A stretch of 64,000 nt of DNA from Flavobacteriales bacterium (GTDB lineage: Bacteria > Bacteroidota > Bacteroidia > Flavobacteriales_F > PHOS-HE28): contig JADJAA010000001.1 of NCBI GenBank assembly GCA_016704485.1, forward strand, positions 2,385,501 through 2,449,500, given 5' to 3'. A model generated the notes under the pieces. That model had not been told where the DNA came from, did not search any database, and saw only the letters and a program-made list of their open reading frames with translations. Below, in pieces: positions 52,623-62,954 of the stretch. Each line of letters starts with the position of its first letter. Positions within the stretch are counted from its first letter, which is position 1. The position numbers and the translations under genes are program-made.

Positions 52623-54133
52623 TTTACGGAAGGTGCACCTTTCCAAGCCGTGTTCACGTAGATGTGATAGCCGTGCCGAACACCGATCAACCGCAACGGC
52701 GGATGGTCATCACCAACAACGCAAAGCGGTATCGAAAGGTCCCGTTTCAGAATGTACCGGATCGTGCCATCGTTCAGTGCATTACGGTAGGCGCTCAGAT
52801 CATAGTTTGCGATCGAGGTAGGCAATTGATAGATGTCCTTTTGGGTAAGTACACTTCGACCGACAATGAAATTCTCCATGTGATCGTGGTACGGGAAGAG
52901 GATGTATCCTTCGCGCAGGGCTGGATCTTCCGCGAATTCTTTCGCCATGGCCTTCGCTTCTTCGTATTCAACAAGTTCGTTCTGCACCGTATTCCTGCCG
53001 AGCAATACCGTTATGCCCCAAGCAAATTGTCGCGGTTGGATGAAGAGGATCGCCAATGCTAACCCTGCCCATTGCCAAGAAACCGATCTATGGCACATGA
53101 TCGCTGCCAGAGCGGCAGTGGCCAACACCAGCCCCTCCATGTAGTAAGCTACGGAACTGCCGTACTTCAGGCTCGTGATATACCCGAAGACCAAGCTGAT
53201 CATGAATGCCAACGCCCAACCCCGTTTCATAGGCTCGGTTCCACGCCACCAACGGAATGCAAGGACCAAGCCGATGCCTTGTAAAACGAACATTGCCACG
53301 TAACGCACATTTAAGAGCGAACGCACTAGGACCAGGTCGATCCCATTCCTGACCGACGTGAACAGATTATCGATCACCACGCCTGTTCCATAATGAATGA
53401 ACATAGAGCCCACAGCTACACCTAGTATCACTGCCCCAACAATGATCTGGTAGAACAGCGTTTTCCATTGTTTGGTGATCAGTAACCAGGACCCAATGAT
53501 GATCAACGGCAGCACTCCGGTCTGTTTGCTCAGCATCGCCAAACAGCCGAAGATCGTGGCCAGATAGAGTATCTTCTTTCCTTCAGTACCGCGTTCTAAG
53601 GAGCGTAAGAAAAAGAACATTGCTGATGCAAAAAAGACCAAGTTCAAGGCATCGGTCCGGCTGTAGATCTGTACGGGTAGGAAACTGAATACAACCGCAC
53701 CCCACAGTATACCGACCCACCGAATTGCACCCATTTGGCGGGCAATTCCATATCCAATAAATGCGAAAAGCAGATTGAGCAAAAGCCCGACCGTGCGGCT
53801 CAATGCATAAATGTTCTGTGGCTCCGATGGGTCAACGCCGATCAACTTCCCAATACTGCCGACCAAGTAGTAATAGCTTGGTGCATATTGGATGATATCC
53901 ATGGGGAGAATGGCTGGGTCCGTGTACAATGGGCTGCCTTGCATCCATTTTATAATGCCATAGACCACGTTCTGCTCCTCGCCCATGATGTTCAGCAAGT
54001 GCGTGTTGATCAAGCTGATACGGCTGGCTAGCGTAGTGACCGTAAGGGCAATGGCCAACGCGATCGAAGCGTATTTCAACGCACGCATCCCGCTCGACTT
54101 CGTAAGTCCCGTTATTCCGCTTTCAGCCTCCAT
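52619..54133 (-). CDS. GT39/GT83-like polytopic membrane glycosyltransferase or unknown integral membrane protein
   Basis: A 504-residue protein with about eleven hydrophobic helices. A periplasmic loop after helix 1 contains GEEQNVVYGIIKWMQGSPLYTDPAILPMDIIQYAPSYYYLVG, with the acidic/aromatic pattern of GT-C (dolichyl/polyprenyl-phosphate-sugar using) glycosyltransferases, then SRTDALNLVFFASAMFFFL. A soluble C-terminal part (DPALREGYILFPYHDHMENFIVGRSVLTQKDIYQL) follows. An ATG at residue 16 (54088) could be the true start. Family assignment is tentative; a role in glycosylation with the convergent GtrB-like gene is plausible. Confidence 0.7.
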   Translation of the reverse strand: MEAESGITGLTKSSGMRALKYASIALAIALTVTTLASRISLINTHLLNIMGEEQNVVYGIIKWMQGSPLYTDPAILPMDIIQYAPSYYYLVGSIGKLIGVDPSEPQNIYALSRTVGLLLNLLFAFIGYGIARQMGAIRWVGILWGAVVFSFLPVQIYSRTDALNLVFFASAMFFFLRSLERGTEGKKILYLATIFGCLAMLSKQTGVLPLIIIGSWLLITKQWKTLFYQIIVGAVILGVAVGSMFIHYGTGVVIDNLFTSVRNGIDLVLVRSLLNVRYVAMFVLQGIGLVLAFRWWRGTEPMKRGWALAFMISLVFGYITSLKYGSSVAYYMEGLVLATAALAAIMCHRSVSWQWAGLALAILFIQPRQFAWGITVLLGRNTVQNELVEYEEAKAMAKEFAEDPALREGYILFPYHDHMENFIVGRSVLTQKDIYQLPTSIANYDLSAYRNALNDGTIRYILKRDLSIPLCVVGDDHPPLRLIGVRHGYHIYVNTAWKGAPSVN

Positions 54134-54277
54134 TTCGCGATCGAAGCGCCAAAGTAGGTCTTGTTGACAACCTTACCGATATTGAAGGTAGCGACCATGT
54201 TCTGCCGTAACCGGGCCGCAATACCTTTGGCACCGAAAAGAGCATTTAAAAGCTCACAGTTATTTCAATTCCTCGTT

Positions 54278-56380
54278 ATGACCACGCTGACCACCGAAGA
54301 CCGTCAACTCCGCTTTGAACGCGGAACACATGATGATGCCACACTGCTGAACATGTACGTGCAGCTCGCACGACCACGTGTTATCGAAGAGAAAATGTTG
54401 AGCCTGCTTCGGCAAGGCAAGATCAGTAAATGGTTCAGTGGAATTGGCCAGGAAGCCATCAGCGTTGGTGTTGCGCTTGCCGCCAATGAGGATGAGTACA
54501 TTTTGCCAATGCATCGGAATCTGGGCGTCTTCACTACGCGCGGAATGCCGTTCAGAAAACTCTTCGCCCAATGGCAAGGAAAAGCAACAGGCTATTCAAA
54601 AGGAAGGGAGCGTAGTTTCCACTTCGGTGATCAAGAGCATAAGATCGTTGGCATGATCAGCCACCTCGGGCCACAATTGGGGATCGCCGATGGCATCGCA
54701 CTAGCGCACAAACTGAAGAAGGAGAACAGATGCACGTTCGTTTTCACCGGTGATGGTGCAACGAGTGAAGGTGATTTTCACGAAAGCCTCAATGTTGCTG
54801 CCGTTTGGGACCTACCGGTATTGTTCATCATAGAGAACAACGGATATGGATTGAGTACGCCGAGCAAGGAGCAATTCCGCATGAAGCACTTCACCGATAA
54901 GGCGATAGGCTACGGAATTGAATCAGTGCAGATCGCAGGCAACAACATCCTCGAGGTCTACAATAACCTTGCGCGCTTGGCGGATAGCGTCCGTGAGAAT
55001 CCGCGTCCCATCCTTGTGGAATGCATCACGTTCCGGATGCGCGGGCATGAGGAGGCCAGTGGCACCAAGTATGTTCCGCAGGAATTGTTCGAGGTGTGGG
55101 GTAAGAAAGATCCTGTTCACAATTTCGAAGCATGGCTCTTGAAAGAGGGCATACTTACTGCGGAGAACCGCGATCAGATCCGGCATGAGATCAAAGCGGG
55201 TATTGAAGAAGATATTCGACATGCGTTTGAAGAACCTGAACCTACACCTGTTGAGGAGGTTGAATTGGGTGATGTGTATGCAACTGCGCCGGACCCCACC
55301 ATTGGCACGGGTAGCGTCGACCTCCTCGGTCGACCTAACGAGACCAATGGCCCCGACGGCCAACCACATCCCGAAAAACGCCTGATCGATGCCATTCAGG
55401 AAGCCATGTTGCAAAGCATGGAGCGCCATCCGGATCTGGTGCTGATGGGCCAGGATATTGCTGAATACGGCGGAGCATTCAAGATCACCGATGGATTCGT
55501 TGAACGCTTCGGAAAGGAACGCGTTCGCAATACGCCACTGTGTGAAAGCGCGATCGTTGGTGCAGCATACGGCCTTAGTGTGAAGGGCATGAAGGCCATG
55601 ATGGAAATGCAGTTCGCGGATTTCGTGAGCGAGGGCATGACGCAGATCTGCAACGTGCTCGCCAAAAGCCACTACCGCTGGGGACAGAACGCCGATGTGG
55701 TGATCCGAATGCCCACCGGCGCTGGCGTTGGCGCTGGTCCGTTCCACAGTCAAAGCAATGAAATGTGGTTCGTGAAAACACCGGGTCTGAAAGTTGTTTA
55801 CCCGAGTAATCCGTTCGATGCGAAAGGCTTGCTGATGACGGCATTCGAAGACCCGAATCCCGTGATGTTCTTCGAACACAAAGCCATGTATCGCTCCGTT
55901 TCTGGACCGGTTCCTACCGAACCCTACAGCATACCCTTCGGTAAAGCACGAATCGTTCGTGAAGCACAGGCCACACGAAACGATAGCCCCGTTTCATTGA
56001 GCGTCATCACCTATGGCATGGGCGTGCATTGGGCGACCGAACTCGCAGCAACACTTGCCGATCGCTCGAGTGGCGATGGAGGTCCGATCGATATGGAGAT
56101 CGTTGATCTACGCACATTGGTCCCGTTGGATATTGAAACGATCGTTGCTAGTGTGAAGAAGACCGGTAAGGTCATTGTCCTGCATGAGGATACGCTGACC
56201 GGTGGTTTTGGTGGTGAGCTCAGCGCGTTGATCAATGAACATTGTTTCGATCATCTCGATGCACCCATCATGCGCGTAGCAAGTTGGGATACGCCGGTGC
56301 CCTTTGCGATACCGTTGGAGAAAGGGTTCTTGCCAAAGAGCAGATTCGCGGAAGCAGTGGAGCGGTTGGCGGGGTATTAA
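54278..56380 (+). CDS. Fused 2-oxo-acid dehydrogenase E1 component (alpha-beta)
   Basis: About 700 residues from ATG 54278; in-frame codons back to 54161 add nothing familiar. The alpha half (residues 1-~370) has the TPP motif GDGATSEGDFHESLNVAAVWDLPVLFIIENN and PILVECITFRMRGHEEASG. The beta half (from PHPEKRLIDAIQEAMLQ) has VLMGQDIAEYGGAFKITDGF, RVRNTPLCESAIVGAAYGLS and HEDTLTGGFGGEL. The halves are normally separate genes; fused E1 proteins are common in Bacteroidota and probably act on branched-chain 2-oxo acids or pyruvate. No E2 or E3 gene is adjacent. Confidence 0.93.
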   Translation: MTTLTTEDRQLRFERGTHDDATLLNMYVQLARPRVIEEKMLSLLRQGKISKWFSGIGQEAISVGVALAANEDEYILPMHRNLGVFTTRGMPFRKLFAQWQGKATGYSKGRERSFHFGDQEHKIVGMISHLGPQLGIADGIALAHKLKKENRCTFVFTGDGATSEGDFHESLNVAAVWDLPVLFIIENNGYGLSTPSKEQFRMKHFTDKAIGYGIESVQIAGNNILEVYNNLARLADSVRENPRPILVECITFRMRGHEEASGTKYVPQELFEVWGKKDPVHNFEAWLLKEGILTAENRDQIRHEIKAGIEEDIRHAFEEPEPTPVEEVELGDVYATAPDPTIGTGSVDLLGRPNETNGPDGQPHPEKRLIDAIQEAMLQSMERHPDLVLMGQDIAEYGGAFKITDGFVERFGKERVRNTPLCESAIVGAAYGLSVKGMKAMMEMQFADFVSEGMTQICNVLAKSHYRWGQNADVVIRMPTGAGVGAGPFHSQSNEMWFVKTPGLKVVYPSNPFDAKGLLMTAFEDPNPVMFFEHKAMYRSVSGPVPTEPYSIPFGKARIVREAQATRNDSPVSLSVITYGMGVHWATELAATLADRSSGDGGPIDMEIVDLRTLVPLDIETIVASVKKTGKVIVLHEDTLTGGFGGELSALINEHCFDHLDAPIMRVASWDTPVPFAIPLEKGFLPKSRFAEAVERLAGY

Positions 56381-56449
56381 TGAGCTCGTGACGTTCTGTA
56401 GAACGAAAAGATCGTCGACCTTGCACCTGTTTTTAAACCAACTGGTGTC

Positions 56450-59136
56450 ATGAAGTCTTTCCGCGCGCTTATCATCCTTGCTGCTTTCAGCATTACGACA
56501 CCTACTTGGTGCCAAGTAAACTTTGTGCCGGATCTCATCTTAGGGATGTGCTGAATGGTTTCATTCCTGATCTTGTAAGTTCGGATGGTTACATAACGGA
56601 CCCTGGAGCGTTCATCGAAAATATTAACTTGAATGTGTCATGGACACCTTGCGACCTTACCGGTTTAGAATATGTGTCATGCAACTTAATGAACTTGGGT
56701 TTCGATCCCGGGGTTGAAGTAACAGCATTCCCTTCCTTCCCTGCCGTTTCTGGTACTAGTTCCCTCTTTCAAATTTGGAACTACACCGGTACTGATCTTC
56801 CCGCGCTACCGCTTGGCCTCGAGGCCTTAATTATTGACGCACCAACGCAACTACAGAACTGGACCCTTGACGGCACACCTGCACAGCCGATACTTGCCGT
56901 AGAGATCAACAACTTCCCGGCCACTTCAGCTTGGCCCTCTTCGATCTCATACGTGGAATTTATTTCTGTGGTGAACAGCGAAGGAGATCAACCATTCATA
57001 CTTGGAGATGGTGTGTTGCGCGTTGTATACCTCGGACTACCCAATTTGACAGTTCTGCCTATGCTATCGCCGGATCAAGATTACATGGAAATTGGGTCCT
57101 GTCCCTCAATAACTTCTGGTTGGGCAGTGCAGCAAGTAGCCAATAACCCCACGTTGATATTCAGCAATATGGATGGCCTACAAACCTTATCGAACTTCCC
57201 AACCTTGGTGGATAGCCTTTCGGTGGTAGTTACACCCGTTCTTACTTCATTACCGATGCCCAGTTCATTGGTCGGGCTTAACTTGGATTATGTGCCGTTA
57301 CTACCAGTGCCGATTTTCCCTGCTGGTTTACGCTATCTATCCGTTGGCTGGGTGGATTGGAATGCTGTTCCAGCTCTACCGAGTATGTTGGAAACATTCA
57401 AGATCATCGGAGCTTCGACGGATGTTCTGCTTCCAGTTTTCCCGAACAGCTTGTGGTCTTTCATCGCTGATGGCGCATTTACGAATGGTATTCCCCAGTT
57501 GCCATCAGGTTTGAGGCAGTTGGATCTGACCGGCTTGTCCACGGATATTGGGCAACCAGCATTCCCTAGCGCAATTGAGACTATTGCACTTAACGATTGT
57601 TCCTTCACTGGAATGCCATCGTTCCCTGAAGGACTTCAGGAACTTATCGTGTACAACAGTGGTACTTGTTTACCGCCTTTACCAACGACCTTGACCGAGT
57701 TGAGTGCTGACATGGCTTGTTACCCCAACCAACCATCCAATTTAGTGCAACAGTTGAACCTTTGTTCCATCCTTACCAGCTACTGCTCCGAAGTAAATCC
57801 TACTATTTCCGGACATGTATTTCTTGATCTGAACAGTGACGGCGAGCAGGGAGCAGATGAACCGAACCATATATCCGGAACAGTGCGTTTTCTACCATCG
57901 AACTACCAAACTGGGGTAGACACTGCTGGTAACTACAGTATTGCTTTACCCATCGGAGAATACACTGTGGAATTGGTAGGGCTTTCTCAACCTTTCTCGG
58001 ATGTGTTACCGTTGCAATATGTTCAAGAACTGTTAACGGTGAATGATAATATTGATGGTCTGGACTTTGCCATAAGCGCCTTGGACATTCCCGTGGAACG
58101 GAGTGTACAAATGAGGTTGGTGTCGCCAGCCAGACCGGGGTTTGATCACTATATGATAGTGAATGGAAGTATCCAAGGCTCTCACGAAGACACCACGGTT
58201 GTTACGATCACCTTCGATCCCTTACTTACGCTGAATTTCGTTCGTCCATTCGGCACGTCTACAGTAACCGGTAACGTAATAACCTACAAGACTCCGCCGA
58301 TGACCCAGTTCTATTCTGATATAGTTGTTAGCCTGCATGTGCCTGAAACAGTAACGATGGGCACTATTCTTATGGAGCATTGTGAGATCAGTCCACTTAC
58401 CAATGATCCAAACCCGGTCAACAATAGCATAACAATTTATCATGAAGTCCTTAGTTCTTTTGACCCTAATGACAAACAGGTTTTTCCAACAATGCTGGCA
58501 CCGGATGAAGTAGCTGCCGACACTACGGTTGAATACATGATCCGTTTCCAGAACACAGGCACCTACCTCGCCGAACGCGTGCTAGTTACCGATACGTTGA
58601 GTGACGACCTACAGTGGGATTCATTCCGATTCATCCAAAGCAGCCATCCGTGCGAATGGTTCATGCGCGATGGAGTGCTCCACTTCGTTTTCAACGAGAT
58701 CATGTTGCCGGACAGCAATGCGAACGAACCCGAAAGCCATGGCTTCGTGAGCTTCTCCATCAGACCCAATACGGATCTTGCACTTGGTGAAACAGTTCAG
58801 AATATTGCGAACATCTACTTCGATTTCAATGAACCAGTGATCACTGATCCTTGCGAACTGACGATCGACATTTCGAATGCTGTTCCGAGTGTTATTGCAC
58901 AAGAAGCCAGTGCCGTGTACCCAATACCAGCTCTTGATCACATTACGGTGATCCTTCCGAATGGCAGCGTGTATCAAGGAGAGGTGATCGCAACCGACGG
59001 CCGGGTGGTACAACGCGTTAGTGCAGTACGAACGAACGATCGGATCAATGTAGCTTCTCTCTCGCCCGGGACGTATGTGATCATTCTACAGAGTGCGGCA
59101 GGAGGTATTTTGCGTGAACAATTCATTAAGCAATAA
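56450..59136 (+). pseudogene. Large leucine-rich-type T9SS surface protein with frameshift after the signal peptide
   Basis: ATG 56450 gives a signal peptide (FRALIILAAFSITTPTWCQ) and VNFVPDLIL, then runs to a stop 15 bases on. The +1-type frame carries LRDVLNGFIPDLVSSDGYITDPGAF and stays open to 59136. Adding one base near 56545 (ATCTTAGGGATG) joins them into a protein of about 890 residues. The body has about fifteen LP.LP.GL-type short leucine-rich repeats (LPALPLGLEALII, LPMPSSLVGLNLD, FPAGLRYLSV), then a domain repeated in such adhesins (FDPNDKQVFPTMLAP ... NIYFDFNEPVITDPC) and a T9SS C-terminal domain (VYPIPALDHITVIL ... REQFIKQ). It is probably a surface adhesin, possibly no longer exported. 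Confidence 0.83.
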
Positions 59137-59224
59137 CGATCAGTGGTGCGTTCTGCGACAGTATCCCTGTTAACCATTGTTGCTGTTTTCTTGCACACCC
59201 TCGAACTCCCTACTTTAGCAACGC

Positions 59225-59893
59225 ATGGAGCCATTAATAGCGGAGATCAAGAGTAGTACGTTCATTACGCCGGATGTGAAACGGTTCGTGCTCACACGCC
59301 CTACAGGATTGAAATTCAAACCAGGTCAAGGAGTAATGGTTGCCATTGATCGCGATGGCTGGCGCGACAAATGGCGGCCTTTCACATTTACCTCGTTGAC
59401 CACATCGCGCAACATCGAATTGATCGTTAAGATCTACAACGATCACAAAGGAGTGACCGAACAATTAGGCATCATTCGCAAAGGCGAAAGGCTACTTTTA
59501 GGAGACGTGTTCGGTACAATAACGTACAATGGTCCTGGAGTTTTTTTCGCAGCAGGTACAGGCATCACGCCATTCCTGGCCATCTTTCGCGATCTGGAGA
59601 AGAAGAAAAAAATGAAGGCAAACACGTTGGTCTATTCCAATAGAACGGGCTTGGATGTGATCATGGATACGGAACTTGCGAAACTTCTGGGCAAACGATA
59701 CTTCAAGTTGTTCACGCGTGAACGCGTCATTGGGTTCCGCGATCGGCGTATCGACAACAATACGCTCATCGCTTTGGTCCAGAATTTTGATCAGAACTTC
59801 TATATCTGCGGCCCGAAAGAGTTCGTACGCGATCTGGAGGAAATGCTCCTTAGTCTCGGTGCCAAAGCGGATACGCTGATCTTTGAGGCATAG
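59225..59893 (+). CDS. FAD/NAD(P)H-binding oxidoreductase (ferredoxin-reductase-like)
   Basis: A 222-residue single-module flavoprotein reductase. KWRPFTFTSLTTS is the FAD-binding RxxT/S motif, GPGVFFAAGTGITPFLAIFRDLEKKK the NAD(P) ribose/pyrophosphate loop, and FDQNFYICGPKEFVRDLEEMLLSLGA the C-terminal CGP motif. It lacks an iron-sulfur or globin module, so it would transfer electrons to a separate carrier. No partner gene is adjacent. Alternatives are a flavin reductase or a component of a hydroxylase. It is cytoplasmic. Confidence 0.87.
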   Translation: MEPLIAEIKSSTFITPDVKRFVLTRPTGLKFKPGQGVMVAIDRDGWRDKWRPFTFTSLTTSRNIELIVKIYNDHKGVTEQLGIIRKGERLLLGDVFGTITYNGPGVFFAAGTGITPFLAIFRDLEKKKKMKANTLVYSNRTGLDVIMDTELAKLLGKRYFKLFTRERVIGFRDRRIDNNTLIALVQNFDQNFYICGPKEFVRDLEEMLLSLGAKADTLIFEA

Positions 59894-59956
59894 CGCCGTG
59901 ATCAAGATCATAGCACCTCACGGATCCGACCCAAGGTCGCGTTCGATCAATCGCTG

Positions 59957-60466
59957 CTAGATCTTTTTTGTTCTACCGCCGAAGTGAATATGTCCCGTTT
60001 CAAAACGACGCAATAATTCTGCGATCCGTTTGGCTTGGGTAGGTTCGGTCTTCGCGCTCGCCACCCAATAGCACATACTGCGTTGCATGCCCGTTGTCAA
60101 TTTATCCCAGCCCACTTTGAATTCCGGCATGAAGTCCAAGGTCTCGGCCAGGGCTTCCGGGATCGTTACCTTATCCGGTTCAGGGTCTGCCCATAGTTCA
60201 ACGTGGACCAGATCCCCCTGCTTTTTCAATTTCGCTGCGTGCCGGATATCACCACCAAGAATGATAATGTGGTAACCACTCTTGGTCGGCATTAATGCAC
60301 GGTCGACAGCGATCCCATTGATCATGCATTTTACACGTACCCTTCCACGGGTTCCGAATTCAGTTACCACGTCATGCGGGAACTCCACAAAATACCATGT
60401 GAATTCGCCTTTCATGCGCTCCAATGGAGCGGTAAATCGGTAGGGCTTTATCGAAGTTGACTTCAC
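59957..60466 (-). CDS. DUF1905/YdeI-type protein
   Basis: A 169-residue protein. The first ~95 residues (YRFTAPLERMKGEFTWYFVEFPHDVVTEFGTRGRVRVKCMINGIAVDRALMP) are a DUF1905 beta domain, and the C-terminal part (PEALAETLDFMPEFKVGWDKLTTGMQRSMCYWVASAKTEPTQAKRIAELLRRFETG) is the YdeI/OmpD-associated type helical domain. The combination is common in Bacteroidota and its function is unknown. It is cytoplasmic with no signal. It converges with the oxidoreductase gene. Confidence 0.85.
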   Translation of the reverse strand: MKSTSIKPYRFTAPLERMKGEFTWYFVEFPHDVVTEFGTRGRVRVKCMINGIAVDRALMPTKSGYHIIILGGDIRHAAKLKKQGDLVHVELWADPEPDKVTIPEALAETLDFMPEFKVGWDKLTTGMQRSMCYWVASAKTEPTQAKRIAELLRRFETGHIHFGGRTKKI

Positions 60467-60487
60467 CGGCCGAATGGATTGACTTCC

Positions 60488-60880
60488 TTACTTGTTGTTA
60501 ATGATGATCGTAGGGTTGTCCTGGATCTTTTTCGCCGAACGACCAACGAACCGAAGGATCTGTTCCCCCTTCTTTTCTTTGATCGCGAATACCACAGCTA
60601 CAGGACCTTTGGGCCCGGTACCGGGTGTGGCGAGCTGTAGAGCCTTCCGCTCGATCTGCGGAATGTTCTCGTCTTCGAACGTGATCACAACACGTGCAAA
60701 GTCGTAGTTGGTGTTCTCCAGTTTAACGTTGGTGCTCGGTTCCGCATTAACCGTTTCCCCGTTTACGGTAAGGGTGAATTTCAAACCATCTTCAGAGTAA
60801 ATAGTAAGATCATGGGCGATCTGCGCTTGAATAAAGCAGGTGATCAATGTGGCGGCTGCAAATAGTAGGATGCGATGCAT
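60488..60880 (-). CDS. Small exported protein of unknown function
   Basis: A 130-residue protein with a signal peptide (LLFAAATLITCFIQAQ) and a beta-rich body: AHDLTIYSEDGLKFTLTVNGETVNAEPSTNVKLENTNYDFARVVITFEDENIPQIERKALQL, a segment of the kind that begins DUF4476-type secreted proteins, then a Pro/Gly turn and a short C-terminal strand pair. It lacks DUF4476 itself and any T9SS domain. I cannot assign a role. It lies 21 bp upstream of the DUF1905/YdeI-type gene on the same strand. Confidence 0.75.
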   Translation of the reverse strand: MHRILLFAAATLITCFIQAQIAHDLTIYSEDGLKFTLTVNGETVNAEPSTNVKLENTNYDFARVVITFEDENIPQIERKALQLATPGTGPKGPVAVVFAIKEKKGEQILRFVGRSAKKIQDNPTIIINNK

Positions 60881-60929
60881 GGTATGTATTTAGTTGTCAA
60901 TATTAGCGATCACTAGGCATGGTTTCGAA

Positions 60930-61262
60930 TTACCCACCCGCCTTTTTTGCTCGATAACCCTTCTCGGTCAATAAGACCAACACTTTATCACGGTGATCAC
61001 CTTGCAATAGGATCACGCCGTCCTTCGTATTTCCGCCAACGCCGCATTTGCTCTTCAATGCGCGCCCAAGATCATCGAGATCACTGGCCTTTCCAACGAA
61101 GCCCGCAATGCGTGTAACTTCCTTGTTCCCCTTCATTCGATCCAAATGAATGCGGAGATCTTGTTGCTGAGGTGGCAGGGTGGACGGTTCAGCAGAGGTG
61201 CCTAAGTTCTTGTTGGTGCTGTAAACCAATCCGCCGAGACCGCTTGGGGGACGTTTCTTCAT
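60930..61262 (-). CDS. SUI1/YciH-family translation-initiation-factor-like protein
   Basis: A 110-residue basic protein. The N-terminal tail is disordered (KKRPPSGLGGLVYSTNKN), followed by the SUI1 fold: LRIHLDRMKGNKEVTRIAGFVGKASDLDDLGRALKSKCGVGGNTKDGVILLQGDHRDKVLVLLTEKGY. CGVGGNTKDG is the conserved SUI1 loop. Homologous to eIF1 and E. coli YciH, which affects initiation fidelity. It stands alone; the 425 bp upstream up to the DegT gene contain no gene I trust. Confidence 0.92.
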   Translation of the reverse strand: MKKRPPSGLGGLVYSTNKNLGTSAEPSTLPPQQQDLRIHLDRMKGNKEVTRIAGFVGKASDLDDLGRALKSKCGVGGNTKDGVILLQGDHRDKVLVLLTEKGYRAKKAGG

Positions 61263-61661
61263 GAAGGGCTAAAATAGTTATGAAGGATAGGAACGTAATC
61301 ATATTGTACTTTTATTGATATGGGTATAGTGTTTGAAAGACCGTTGATCCAAGCGAACAAAAGATCCGGCGATCACACCAGATCATCTTCTTATCAGAGT
61401 CCGGTACTGGATCACAAACACTTTGTCACTACCTCGTTGCACGACATCGTTGAAGACCTCATTACTAGCGCCGTCTGCGTAAGTTATCAGGTCACTCTGG
61501 GCAGAAAGCAGAAAGGAATGGAGAAGAACAGGCCATTAGGACTATCAGTGGTTTCATGTCTGTTCACAATGCCTCCAGGTTCGGTGACCAGGGAATTGTA
61601 GAGATGATCATTCGGCAAGTCTTCTTCCTTAGGTGATAAAAAAGTGATCGAAACAGTCAGA

Positions 61662-61669
61662 TATCTTTG
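61662..61669 (+). promoter_or_regulatory. Candidate Bacteroidota -7 promoter element
   Basis: TATCTTTG matches TAnnTTTG and lies 18 bp before the DegT-family start codon. No clear -33 TTG was seen at the expected distance. If used, the transcript leader would be only about a dozen bases. Confidence 0.4.
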
Positions 61670-61687
61670 CCCCAAACGCAAATATCC

Positions 61688-62884
61688 ATGCCTGGTACAG
61701 AACTATTCGGTGAAGAAGAAAAGAAGGAAGTGATGGACGTGATGAACTCGGGCGTTCTTTTCCGGTTCAATCACGACGCGCAGCGCGAAGGCCATTGGAA
61801 AGCGAAGGACTTTGAAAAGGAGGTCGCGCAATTCACTGGCGCAAAGCATGCGTTAGCGGTAAGCAGCGGCAGCACCGCGGTGAATACAATGCTTGCCGCT
61901 TGTGGTGTGGGATACGGAGATGAAGTGATCGTGCCGCCCTTCACGTACATCGCCACTATCGAAGCCGTTCTGCTCGCAGGTGCGTTACCGGTCTTTGCGG
62001 AGATCGATGATACGTTGTGCATGAGCGCGGAAGGCATCCGTACCGTGTTAAGCCCAAAGACCAAAGCCATCTTGCTGGTACACATGTGCGGCGCAGCAGC
62101 AGACCTCGATGGCATCATCGCCATTTGCAAAGAGAAGAACATCCAACTGATCGAGGATAGCGCACAAGCGTTGGGTGCAAGCTACAAAGGCAAAATGCTC
62201 GGAACGTTCGGACTTATGGGCAGCTTCAGTTATGATTTCTTCAAGATCAATACCTGTGGTGAAGGCGGGATCGTGATCACCGATGATCATGAGCTTTGGG
62301 ATACCGCACAGCAATTTGCCGATCATGGACACGATCACATCGGTAATAACCGCGGCATGGAACAGCACCCGATCCTGGGCACCAACTTCCGGATCGGCGA
62401 GATCAACGCAGCTATCGGCTTAGCGCAAACGCGCAAACTTGGGTACATTCTCAATAAGCAGCGCCAGCACAAAGCGACCATACAAGCGAGGTTGGGTAGA
62501 ATTGAAGGTCTACAATTCCGGAGGCACACCGATGAAGCGGGCGACAGTGCTACGTTCTTTCATTTGCTTATGCCGAACGAAGAACAAGCACGTGCGTGTG
62601 TGAAATTGCTTGGTGAAGCCGGTATCGGGGTAGGGTATTGGTATGATAATATGTTCCATTACATCAAGCAATGGGATCACGTAAAGAACCTTAGCGCTCC
62701 GTATAAAATGGTCGCCCACGAATTGGGCCTACCCCAAGATCTAAAGACCATCAAATTCCCCAAAAGCGATGCCGTTATGAGCCGTTTGATCAGCTTCAAT
62801 ATCCGCGTTACATGGACCGATGCTGAACTGAATGCGATGCTGGATAAAATGGAAGGTGCGGTTAAACAGGCCTTATTGACCTAA
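61688..62884 (+). CDS. DegT/DnrJ/EryC1/StrS-family PLP aminotransferase
   Basis: A 398-residue PLP enzyme from ATG 61688; a TTG at 61667 is a weaker start. KHALAVSSGSTAVNTMLAACGVGYGDEVIVPPFTYIATIEAVLLAGALPVFAEID is the family's cofactor and substrate region, and IEDSAQALGASYKG with SFSYDFFKINTCGEGGIVIT has the PLP lysine. FRIGEINAAIGLAQTRKL follows. These enzymes transfer an amino group to a keto-sugar or inosose, usually for surface polysaccharide. No sugar-biosynthesis cluster surrounds it, so the substrate cannot be inferred. Confidence 0.92.
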   Translation: MPGTELFGEEEKKEVMDVMNSGVLFRFNHDAQREGHWKAKDFEKEVAQFTGAKHALAVSSGSTAVNTMLAACGVGYGDEVIVPPFTYIATIEAVLLAGALPVFAEIDDTLCMSAEGIRTVLSPKTKAILLVHMCGAAADLDGIIAICKEKNIQLIEDSAQALGASYKGKMLGTFGLMGSFSYDFFKINTCGEGGIVITDDHELWDTAQQFADHGHDHIGNNRGMEQHPILGTNFRIGEINAAIGLAQTRKLGYILNKQRQHKATIQARLGRIEGLQFRRHTDEAGDSATFFHLLMPNEEQARACVKLLGEAGIGVGYWYDNMFHYIKQWDHVKNLSAPYKMVAHELGLPQDLKTIKFPKSDAVMSRLISFNIRVTWTDAELNAMLDKMEGAVKQALLT

Positions 62885-62954
62885 TTGGCCCACCGTCTTT
62901 TGGATCCCGGGATCATAGGACCATGAAAGTGCATAACGATAAAGCGCAGATCCT

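Noticed and set aside
61320..61601. 93-codon plus-strand frame upstream of the DegT gene
   Set aside because: No recognisable domain, signal or membrane segment, and uneven composition. It may be noise, so I left the gap as having no trusted gene.
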